DNA of 64,000 nt. Origin: Flaccisagitta enflata (lineage: Eukaryota; Chaetognatha; Sagittoidea; Aphragmophora). The stretch covers positions 7,502,001 to 7,566,000 of the forward strand of contig OZ231128.1 of assembly GCA_965153355.1 (NCBI GenBank), written 5' to 3'. The translations under genes were made by a program, and so were the position numbers. Below the pieces are notes generated by a model, which ran no database searches, was not told the DNA's origin, and saw only the letters and a list, made by a program, of their open reading frames with translations. Each line of letters begins with the position of its first letter. Within the stretch, counting starts at the first letter, position 1. Shown here piece after piece: positions 26,095 to 37,084 of this stretch.

Positions 26095-29016
26095 ATGACA
26101 AGTACAACTCAAAATAACACGAGGGCGTTTTCAGGATCGCGCCGTAAAACCTGCTGTGCTAGGCTGGCGGAATGCGCCTGTCACAGGCCCGATTCGGGTA
26201 CCGTTAGCATTCCGGGTTGCTACGGCGGTAATTTTTCTCAGGATCAGAATGGTAGAACTTATTTTGGTTTTAATAAATGTCAGGAGGCTAGATGTAAGAT
26301 TAAATGTTCAGATAATAATATGATTCTTCCTCTTAACAACTGTAAATCTTCAGTGAATGGCCGTAACTTTGTTATTTTGACTGATGAACATCTGAACTGT
26401 ACATCATCTAACGTGGTTTATCTGATAACTTGTTCAGTTTGTAAGTTGCAGTATGTTGGTGAAACCGGGAGAGGGGCTGGGGTTCGTTGGGCTGAACATC
26501 TGGCAAAAATTCGAAAAAATGATCGTAGTCAGCTGATTTACTCTCATTTTAATTCGGATGATTCCCATAGGAACACACCCCTTGAAAAACGTTTACGTTT
26601 CCAAATATTGGAAAAGGTTCGAACTGATGACCTTCCCAGTTTAGAACCCGGACTAATAAGGAAAAGACGGATGGATAGAGAGGTGTTCTGGATGTCTGCC
26701 CTTATGACTGTTGCCCCTCTAGGTTTGAATGATAAGATTGATGGCTTTGGTATGCGTGGTATGACGTCTGGTGGAAGTGTTAGTGGCTTCAACATGTGTA
26801 GGATTGTAAATATTTGTAAAGATCGTAAGAGGCAACGTAATAATCGACATAGAAAGAAATCAAGGGGAAAGATTGATGATTCTAAACTGTGTGATTTTAA
26901 AAATGATCTTTTGCGACTCAGCCAGGATTGCTCTTCAAGAATTGAAAATTTCATTCTTAGCAAATCACGGCTGTTCTTGGAGAGATTTGTTAAAAGCTCA
27001 CATTTTAACGGAATTGGACGTCTTGCCTTCTTGATTTCTGACTGTGTTGATTATTTTCGTAGGCCTCGTCCCTGTAAAAAGGACAGTCTTGATATTTCCT
27101 GCTTTGTGAATTTTTCACACAAAATTCTCAGTGATGTAAATCTTAATTCCATCCTGGGTAATTCAGCTGTGAAAAATTCATTACCAGCGAGTATTAGGGA
27201 TGCCTTTAAGATTAAGTTAGTGTACAGATACGGTAAGACTATTGGTAGTAAGATTTTGAATTACAACCAGGTTTTGCGAAATTCTGGAATCACTTGTCAT
27301 GATGATATTGTTCAAATGTCCTGTGATTGTGATTCTTCCCCGTTTAAGCACGACACCTTCGGTCATGTCATAACGGGAGATCTTCGCTTAATCAGGGATG
27401 ACAAGCTAAGGGAAGTTTGTTCTTTTGGTGCTAAGTTCCGTGAGAATCCTTTGCTAGACTTAAATAGGATTAGACAGGATGTCCTTAAGGGTATCGACAA
27501 TATGAAGAGTAGAATTGCTAGAAAGTTTTCTTTGCCGGCATCTTCTTTGAAAAAATGGAGAAGGGTTTTTTCAAAGAATTTTGTCAGTAAGTTGATGGCA
27601 TGTTCCCAAAGATGTAGTTACCGACTGCCGACGCTTTCCGATTTTAGGAGCAGGACTGAGTTAGACCGGCTTAAGCGTAGCTATGTTATTACAGTTGTAG
27701 ACAAGGCAGCTAACAATTTTGCATTTACCTGCAAGAAGTTTTATTTTTTGAAACTTTCATCTGAGTTAGGTATGGACAATGTTGCATCGGGTAATGATAC
27801 TTATGTCCATTGTCTTGATTCCGAAGCTCAGTTGGTAACTCAGATTGGGCGGGATTTGTCTAGATTCAGGATTGTTCCTGATGAATCTGAGGAGAAACTG
27901 GCTCTCTTATACCAGACTCCAAAGTTTCACAAAAACCCTCCCAAAATGAGATATATTGCTGGTAATGTCAAAACTGTTACCTCCAGACTAGACAGTGTTG
28001 TGGCATTGGTTTTGAAGATGTGTAAGACTCACTTTATCAATTTATGTCGAAAAAGCAAGGAATATTCTGGTCGGAAGTATGTTTTTGATGTTCAAACAAG
28101 TATGGAAGTGAAAGATATGTTTGATAAAGCTAGTGATGTAGTTTCTATTTCTATAAATGATTTTTCTACATTATATACATTGTTTGATCATGAACATTTA
28201 CTGGCAAATATCTCGTGGCTTCTACATAAATTAGCTAAAAACAGCAATCATAGACACATTAGAATAGGAAAGGACAAAGCTTGGTGGGTTTTAGGTAGTT
28301 CTGAGGGTGTTGTATATAGTTTAGAGGAGGTGCTTGAGATGGTAGATTACTTAGTTAGAAACTCATATATCAAGGCTTTTGGTAGTATTTTTAGGCAAGG
28401 TAGAGGAATCATCATGGGTGGAAAAAGCTCAGGATGGTTGTCAGATTGTTCCCTTATGGTGGATGAATTTAAGTATGTGGATGGTAAAATTAGAGGGGGT
28501 CAACTAGAAGACGCAGATAGGTTGAAACTTTTTAGAAGATACAGGGATGACTGCACATCTCTGAATATTGATGATTTTCTTAGTATTGCTAGTGTAATTT
28601 ATCCTCCTAGCTTGACTCTAACGCAGGAAAATGATCTTCCTAATAAGGTAAATGTTTTGGATATGGTAGCGGAAATTGTAGATAGGCGTGTGATAACAAA
28701 GGTTTATTGTAAGACAGATCACTTTCCATTTGAGGTTATTTCTCTTCCTTTCCTAGATAGCAATTTAGATGATGGGGTGTGTTATAGGGTATTCTACGGG
28801 CAGGTTATCAGATTTCAAAGGTTAAGCAGCCTTAAGGAGGATTTTGAGTGTAGGGTAAAGTTTTTGGCAGATATTTTGATTAAAAGGGGTTATGATGTGG
28901 GGCTTCTTCAGAAACAATTTTGTAGGGCAGTGGATAAGTATATAATAGAGTTTCAGAAATGGGCTATTTTGCTAGATTTGAAGGCATGGTTTTTTGACAT
29001 AGTTAGATCCAGTTAG
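26095..29016 (+). CDS. Penelope-like GIY-YIG endonuclease / reverse transcriptase
   Basis: A 973-residue retroelement protein thought to nick target DNA and copy its own RNA there. N-terminal Cys-rich segment (C20, C21, C27, C29). GIY-YIG nuclease at about residues 105-215: VVYL then a C113xxC116 knuckle, YVG 120-122, R131, H135, a second His at 151, E196 and W199 in RExxFW, and PLGLND 208-213; the key residues are present. Middle: CDCDSS and GHVITGD (about 410-430), function unknown. RT: VVDKAANN (534-541), TPKFHKNPPKMRYIAGN (608-624), motif A NDFSTLYT with catalytic D689, motif B-like GIIMGGKSSG (771-780), motif C YRDD (816-819). The C-terminal tail lacks a second nuclease. The first in-frame ATG was chosen; no splice site is needed. 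No in-frame UGA, so it is not the selenoprotein form known for some Naiads. YRDD in place of the usual YVDD/YADD is notable. DFSTLYT and KxHKNPPKxRxIAG are strong Penelope-family signatures. Confidence 0.93.
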   Translation: MTSTTQNNTRAFSGSRRKTCCARLAECACHRPDSGTVSIPGCYGGNFSQDQNGRTYFGFNKCQEARCKIKCSDNNMILPLNNCKSSVNGRNFVILTDEHLNCTSSNVVYLITCSVCKLQYVGETGRGAGVRWAEHLAKIRKNDRSQLIYSHFNSDDSHRNTPLEKRLRFQILEKVRTDDLPSLEPGLIRKRRMDREVFWMSALMTVAPLGLNDKIDGFGMRGMTSGGSVSGFNMCRIVNICKDRKRQRNNRHRKKSRGKIDDSKLCDFKNDLLRLSQDCSSRIENFILSKSRLFLERFVKSSHFNGIGRLAFLISDCVDYFRRPRPCKKDSLDISCFVNFSHKILSDVNLNSILGNSAVKNSLPASIRDAFKIKLVYRYGKTIGSKILNYNQVLRNSGITCHDDIVQMSCDCDSSPFKHDTFGHVITGDLRLIRDDKLREVCSFGAKFRENPLLDLNRIRQDVLKGIDNMKSRIARKFSLPASSLKKWRRVFSKNFVSKLMACSQRCSYRLPTLSDFRSRTELDRLKRSYVITVVDKAANNFAFTCKKFYFLKLSSELGMDNVASGNDTYVHCLDSEAQLVTQIGRDLSRFRIVPDESEEKLALLYQTPKFHKNPPKMRYIAGNVKTVTSRLDSVVALVLKMCKTHFINLCRKSKEYSGRKYVFDVQTSMEVKDMFDKASDVVSISINDFSTLYTLFDHEHLLANISWLLHKLAKNSNHRHIRIGKDKAWWVLGSSEGVVYSLEEVLEMVDYLVRNSYIKAFGSIFRQGRGIIMGGKSSGWLSDCSLMVDEFKYVDGKIRGGQLEDADRLKLFRRYRDDCTSLNIDDFLSIASVIYPPSLTLTQENDLPNKVNVLDMVAEIVDRRVITKVYCKTDHFPFEVISLPFLDSNLDDGVCYRVFYGQVIRFQRLSSLKEDFECRVKFLADILIKRGYDVGLLQKQFCRAVDKYIIEFQKWAILLDLKAWFFDIVRSS

Positions 29017-29020
29017 CTTT

Positions 29021-29075
29021 TCAGGAGAGTCTCCATGATTTTGGTCTATTAATATAGCTGGTCATGGGTCTCTCC

Positions 29076-29078
<3 letters not shown>
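29021..29078 (+). promoter_or_regulatory. Hairpin H2, immediately after the stop codon
   Basis: TCAGGAGAG (29021-29029) pairs perfectly with CTCTCCTGA (29070-29078). CCATGA (29033-29038) pairs with TCATGG (29062-29067). The loop carries the conserved core GTCTATTAATATAG at 29044-29057. It starts 4 nt after the TAG stop. Confidence 0.75.

Positions 29079-29132
<54 letters not shown>
29079..29132 (+). repeat. 53-nt T run in the retroelement 3' region
   Basis: Uninterrupted T tract between hairpins H2 and H3. Confidence 0.97.
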
Positions 29133-29133
<1 letters not shown>

Positions 29134-29139
29134 GGTGAT

Positions 29140-29175
29140 CAATGTTTCAGGTCTATTAATATAGCTGATACTTTG
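29140..29175 (+). promoter_or_regulatory. Hairpin H3
   Basis: Core at 29151-29164. CAATGTTTCAG (29140-29150) pairs with CTGATACTTTG (29165-29175) at 9 of 11 positions, and pairing continues outward with wobbles. The stem sequence is unrelated to H2 or H4. Confidence 0.7.
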
Positions 29176-29192
29176 GTTACTCTTCTTACATT

Positions 29193-29218
29193 CCAGTGGT
29201 CTATTAATATAGCACTGG
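29193..29218 (+). promoter_or_regulatory. Hairpin H4
   Basis: CCAGTG (29193-29198), core GTCTATTAATATAG (29199-29212), CACTGG (29213-29218). A perfect 6-bp outer stem, a GT bulge, then the CTAT/ATAG inner stem. Confidence 0.75.
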
Positions 29219-29737
29219 TCTGTGTATATATGTACAGGCAATTTAATGTAGATATGTTTATATCTGTAATAGTTCACATATTTAGCCCATTGTAAATGCT
29301 TGTGTGATATGGATGAAGTCTGATGAAATCTGCTCTTTGGTCTATCCCGTGCATATCTGATTGTCTCTGGTCCTTTGGTCCTGTTATATCTGGTTGTCAG
29401 CTGTCCAACTCTGTGTTACTTCACTTAATCCCTCTTCCTCATCATTCCTCCTCTTCATCCCTCTTCCTCATCTTCCCTGCTCAGGTTCATCTTCACCTAA
29501 CTTTCTCCAATTCATTCTTGCTTTGCTTCTACACCCTCAACTCTATCTCTCTCATTTCTTCACTTTTTTCTTTGGTTTCTAGGATAAAGTGGGATGGGGC
29601 CTAACCACGCCTGGGTTAGGGGAAGATAACTTCCTTCTTCCTCTTTCTCAGACAGTCCACAGCCTGTGCCTGGAGACCTCTCTTTTCTTCTCTCTCTTTC
29701 AACTACCCTTCCTTTTCACCTAAACCTAACATAAACA

Positions 29738-29872
29738 TATATAATACAAAAAATACAGAAAATTAAAAAAAAAAAAAATACAAAAAAAAAAAAAAAAATA
29801 CAAAAAAAAAAAAAAATAAAAATACAAAAAATACAAAAAAGTAAAAAAAAAAAGAATAAAAATGTTTTCTCC
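29738..29872. repeat. (AAAAATAC)n / A-rich microsatellite, 3' flank
   Basis: AATACAAAAAATACAG, then A runs separated by TAC. The same motif lies at 25793-25863, on the other side of the retroelement. Confidence 0.85.
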
Positions 29873-30070
29873 AGATTACAATAAAGACGATTCCGATTCT
29901 GTTTTCCTTCTCTTTTATCCATTTCTAATTTACTTAATTCATTTTATGTCTCGTGATTATGAGGCACTAATCCCCAGTTCCCCACTACTGTGTTAGTTGG
30001 TCTGTCGGTCATTTGTTTGTCTGTCAGGTGCCGAGCCTTATAAATAGCCTGCCCACGACACAAAGCCTTT
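29873..30070. other. Unique sequence, no gene seen
   Basis: Contains a short GTTGGTCTGTCGGTC patch. Confidence 0.35.
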
Positions 30071-30700
30071 TAAGTCGCGTGCTACACGACTCTATAAGCC
30101 ATTTTTTGGTCGGTCGGTCAGTCGGTCGGTCGGTTGGTCGGTCACAAAGAAGTTTAAAGGGTGTTTTAGACAAAGTTTAAAGTATTTAAGGCGTTTATGA
30201 ACCACTAAAAGTCACTTTTTGGTTAGTCCATAGGTCAGTCAGTCAGTCAGTCAGTCAGTCAGTCATTCAGTCAGTCAGTCAGTCAGTCTGTCTGTCTGTT
30301 CCTCACAAAGTCGCTAAAAGGGAGTTTTTCACAACTTAAACGCATTTTAAATGTTTTTGAATGTTTTTTAAGGCATTCATACAAAACTATAGGCCTTTTT
30401 TGGTTTATCTATTGGTTGTCTCTCAGTCGGTCCACTTTTTGGTTAGTCCATAGCCCATAGGTCAGTCAGTCAGTTTGTCTGTCTATCTGTCTGTCACAAA
30501 GTTGCTTACAGAGCGTTTTTCACAATTTAAAAACATGTCAAATATCTTTGAATGTTTTTTAAGGCATTCATAAACAACTTTTTTGGTTGGTCCATTGGTT
30601 AGTTGGTGATGACTGTCAGTCGGTCTATCTGTGTATTGATCCGTATGTATATCACAACGTTATTTTAAAGGCTTTTTATCGCGCTTTTTTGAATAAAAGA
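30071..30700. repeat. Tandem ~150-170-bp units headed by a family A stem
   Basis: Starts AAGTCGCGTGCTACACGACT, CTATAAGCCATTTTTTGGTC, (GGTC)n. Then about four degenerate units follow, each: CACTTTTTGGTTAGTCCATA, (GTCA)n, GTCTGTCTG, CACAAAGTYGCTNAAAGGG, AGTTTTTCACAACTTAAA, TTTTTGAATGTTTTTTAAGG, CATTCAT. A stretch CGACGCACGCGACATAG follows at 30793-30809. Confidence 0.75.
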
Positions 30701-30839
30701 TAGGAAACTTTGAGTAAACAGCTATTTCAAATGTCATGTCTTTCTGAAAAAAAAAGTTTGTCTGACTTTCTGCCTGACTTTTATTGAAAGTGCCGACGCA
30801 CGCGACATAGGTCTAATGACCTTGTTTTCTCTTTCACTC

Positions 30840-30955
30840 ATGCATTCATTCATTCATTCATTCATTCATTCATTCATTCATCCATTCATTCATTCATTCA
30901 TTCATTCATTCATTCATTCATTCATTCATTCATGCATTCATTCATTGAATCCTAT
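30840..30955. repeat. (CATT)n microsatellite
   Basis: About 28 CATT units with a CATC and a GCATT interruption. Confidence 0.97.
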
Positions 30956-30985
30956 GATAGTATGAAAGTGTCCATTCATCAACTA

Positions 30986-31747
30986 CCCTGTCTTCAAAAT
31001 CAACTGCAACCAACAAAAGATGTATTGCGCAAAAACTATTCATATTTTGAAATTCAGGTTTCTTCTATCTATTAACATATTACCTGCGGTTACTTCATGC
31101 AAAATTTCAGCACCTGAAGCCAAGTAGTTTAGCTTCTATAATATTTTGAAAAGTACCACAAATTCATCAAAATATTTGGATTTTGACCTGGAATAAAGGA
31201 GTTTAGCCTCTTTGATCTTGTAAAAATAGAGCAAATATTGATACAAAATGTTTTAGCTGATCCCAATGGAGGTTCTTTTGCTAATAAAATTGTTTTTTTG
31301 TCAAATGATATACAATTTTAAGAAATTCCTAGTATAAAAAAGAATTTTTATCATGAAAAGTTAGCGAAACATGAAAAATCTTGGAAAAACAATGAAAAAA
31401 CATATTGAATTTTGTTGTTTTTGCTGTTTTTTTAAATCTAGCATGATACCCTGCAAAAAATCTTTAATTGAGTCCAATCCCAGAATTCTAGCTCAAAGCG
31501 TTTAGAAATTGTATAGGTTTAAAGTGGAAGACCTCCTTTCCAGTCTGAAATGAAAAACTGTCAAGCAAGATAAGGGTTTTTACTTAAACTGGCATAGAAG
31601 CTATTCTATTTGACTGTAGGTGCTGAAATTTTGCATGAAAAAACCGCAGGTAATTTGCCACTAGATAGAACAAATCCAAATGAACAGAGGTGAATAGTTT
31701 CTGCGCAATACATCTTTTGTTGGTTGCAGTTGATTTTGAAGACAGGG
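30986..31747. mobile_element. TA-flanked MITE, 762 bp, ~155-bp TIRs
   Basis: CCCTGTCTTCAAAATCAACT at the left is exactly mirrored at the right end, with TA outside both (30984-30985 and 31748-31749). Near-perfect complementarity for the first 47 bp (through ACAAAAGATGTATTGCGCA), then blockwise for about 155 bp, including TACCTGCGGT and CATGCAAAATTTCAGCACCT. CATGCAAAATTTCA lies at 31096-31109 and its complement at 31624-31637, each 110 bp from its end. Central AT-rich part non-coding. Confidence 0.9.
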
Positions 31748-31769
31748 TATTGTTACAATCAAGTCATTT

Positions 31770-31788
31770 CTCTTTATCTTTTTTATAG
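31770..31788 (+). promoter_or_regulatory. Possible 3' splice acceptor
   Basis: TCTCTTTATCTTTTTTATAG ends at 31788: a polypyrimidine tract followed by AG, 6 nt before the ATG of the long frame. Such tracts are common in this T-rich window, so this is weak evidence alone. Confidence 0.35.
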
Positions 31789-31794
31789 GCAAAA

Positions 31795-34269
<2,475 letters not shown>

Positions 34270-34281
34270 TATAGGAATTAA

Positions 34282-34810
<529 letters not shown>

Positions 34811-34816
34811 TACGAA

Positions 34817-34928
34817 CAAACAAACAAACAAAAAAAAAACAAAAAACAAAACAAAACGGACAAATAAACAAACAAACAAACAAACAAACAAACAAACAAA
34901 AAACAAACAAACAATCAATCAATCAAGC
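34817..34928. repeat. (AAAC)n microsatellite
   Basis: ACAA/AAAC tetramers with A-run interruptions, ending in AATC repeats. Confidence 0.93.
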
Positions 34929-36440
34929 AAACTGTTTTGCTTGTGTACCGTCTTAAAAATTTCAGCTAACACAGAGAAAATTGGGCCGCAAGGACTGAGC
35001 GCCGTAGTTCGGGGGAAGCGCCTGAAAGCTAAATCATTCCAGTGGCCTGAAGTCTGAAAATGATTTTGGCCTGAGTTCTAAAAAAAAAAATTTAGACAGG
35101 AGGCCAATTTAAAATTAAAAGTATAAGCATGGTTTGAATTTCTAAATGCGCCTAACAGCTAAAAAGTAAGCACCTGATGTCTAAAAAAGAGGAAGGCATT
35201 GAGGAACAGATATGAAAAACAGATTTAAGAAATAAATATGAGAAACAGAGATGGATGGATGGAAAAACAGATTTAAGAAACAAATATGAGAAACAGAGAT
35301 GGATGGATGGACCAGGGGAGCAACAGGCAACCAAGAGGACAAACACCGTTCCAACATTCCTATATTCATTGGTAAAAGAATCATTTATGGCTTAAACATA
35401 TTGTTTTTTTCAGAAAATTGAGTTGGAATGGTCCATTTAACTAATCTGAATATAGTTCATAGGTGGAACATTCATTTTGGGTGCAAGGTATCAGCCCCTG
35501 AGTATAGAAAGACCTCTTAAGTGCAGCTAAATGACTTCTATGAAACCGATTCCAGAATACACCTTTTTTAGCCTCATATTTGACATAAAAAATTTTGAGT
35601 ATTGTATTGGTTCACTTAAAAAACAATAACTAGTAAAGCATAAAAAAATATGCAGAAATTATTTTCTCTGAATTTTTCTTTTTAAAAATAACCAACAAAG
35701 ACTTCCTGGTTTCTGTTGCAATTGCCTAATACCAAGTCTTTGAACGGGGCAAAGCGTCTGATAGTCACCAGTTCGCAATAAAAACACATAAGAAATTAGA
35801 AAGGGCAGTAGATGATATATAAGTGGGTTGAGTGGGATAAAGTGGCGTTAGGTGTTTTTTTCCTATCTGATAGACTGTGTGGTAGAGCATGCATATTACA
35901 CAAGCAATATCAAATTTAGATGGAGTCCATTTACAAATGGAATATATAACTAATTACTGTTTATCCATATATTTGAGAACTGTTGTGCACCTGCCATTAA
36001 AACATGCCCACCTATAAGATATACTACGTGAATAAAAAAAGAGGCATTTTTAAATTGCTCGAGGCTAAAAGGTATCAATTTGCATGGTCCTTTGAAATGC
36101 GCTCTAGTGAAGCCCAACTGTACTGTATATTTAAAGAATAATGTCAGCAAATAAAACATGTGTAAAGGGATAAAACTTGATTTGAATACTGTTTTGAATG
36201 GGGCTTTAGATTTTTTGTTCCCTTTTATCAGTTTCTTCTTCCCACCTTTTTTTAGAACTTAGGCCAATTACTGATAGCAATTTTAGAAGTTAGACCACTT
36301 TTTCTAACAAAATCTTTAGAAGTAAAATGCTTCAAAATTGGCTGCAAAGCTAAAAAAATATTTTAGCTCTTGGGCAAATTTGTTATAAAAAAATTTTAGC
36401 TATTGGGCGCTTTAGCTGTGGGGAGATACACCCCCGTAGT
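34929..36440. other. AT-rich non-coding block, possible degenerate inverted repeat
   Basis: GCCGTAGTTCGGGGG near 35002 and ACCCCCGTAGTTC near 36430, together with GCGCCTGAAAGCTAAA and GCTAAAGCGCCC-type words, hint at decayed inverted ends about 1.4 kb apart. A duplicated 55-bp unit (AACAGATTTAAGAAA..ATATGAGAAACAGAGATGGA) lies at 35215-35312. No gene is recognised. Confidence 0.35.
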
Positions 36441-36457
36441 TCTAGTTGAATGTTTAT

Positions 36458-36481
36458 GTGAGAGAGAGAGAGAGAGGAAAG

Positions 36482-36559
<78 letters not shown>

Positions 36560-36560
36560 T
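36458..36560. repeat. (AG)n microsatellite
   Basis: AG run of about 70 bp after a short interrupted start. Confidence 0.96.
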
Positions 36561-36689
36561 GCTTACGAGAGTTGGCGTTGTGCCTCGTGGGACCCAGACG
36601 CTTAGAAGGTCCAATAATGTCTTTAATCTATCCTTTCTCTCGAGCCAGTGGCCAAATTCAATCTCAAAACCGAAAGGCAAAATGCGAAA

Positions 36690-36699
36690 TCTCTCTCTC

Positions 36700-36744
<45 letters not shown>

Positions 36745-36800
36745 CTGTCTCTGTCTGTCTTTGACTTTTTCTGTCTTTTTCTGTCTTTTTCTGTCTGTAA
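36690..36800. repeat. (CT)n and CTGTCTTTTT repeats
   Basis: CT at 36691-36740, then CTGTCTTTTT decamers to 36798. Confidence 0.93.
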
Positions 36801-36914
36801 ATTTTCATATCTGTTTCTATGTGTTTATTTCTGCATCTGTATTATATATGTTTCTGTCTATCTTCGTTTGTCTGTATTCGCTTTCCTCTTAAGGCATTTT
36901 TTTCCACGGGTTAG

Positions 36915-37056
<142 letters not shown>

Positions 37057-37084
37057 TTTTGATATCGTCATCTTTATCACCATC

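Larger units (their letters stand above)
25864..29737 (+). mobile_element. Penelope-like retroelement, N-terminal GIY-YIG type
   Basis: Proposed extent, set by the AAAAATAC microsatellites on both sides. Layout: hairpin H1, 5' leader of about 190 nt, a single uninterrupted 973-codon frame, stop, three further hairpins (H2-H4), a 53-nt T run, and a 3' region to about 29737. Penelope-like elements prime reverse transcription at nuclease-cut DNA, and their RT groups with telomerase. An N-terminal (rather than C-terminal) GIY-YIG domain is the arrangement of the Naiad/Chlamys branch. An intact frame suggests a recent or active copy. Ends are inferred; no target duplication was resolved. Confidence 0.75.

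Noticed and set aside
29021-29218. SECIS element in the retroelement 3' region
   Set aside because: The frame has no in-frame UGA, and the hairpins lack the AUGA/GA quartet layout.
29300-29340. Hammerhead ribozyme around GTCTGATGAAATC
   Set aside because: CTGATGA is present, but no matching GAAA core and flanking stems could be placed.
34929-36440. A 1.4-kb inverted-repeat element
   Set aside because: End similarity (GTAGTTCGGGGG versus CCCCCGTAGTTC and GCGCC words) is too weak, and no target duplication was found; recorded only as a possibility.
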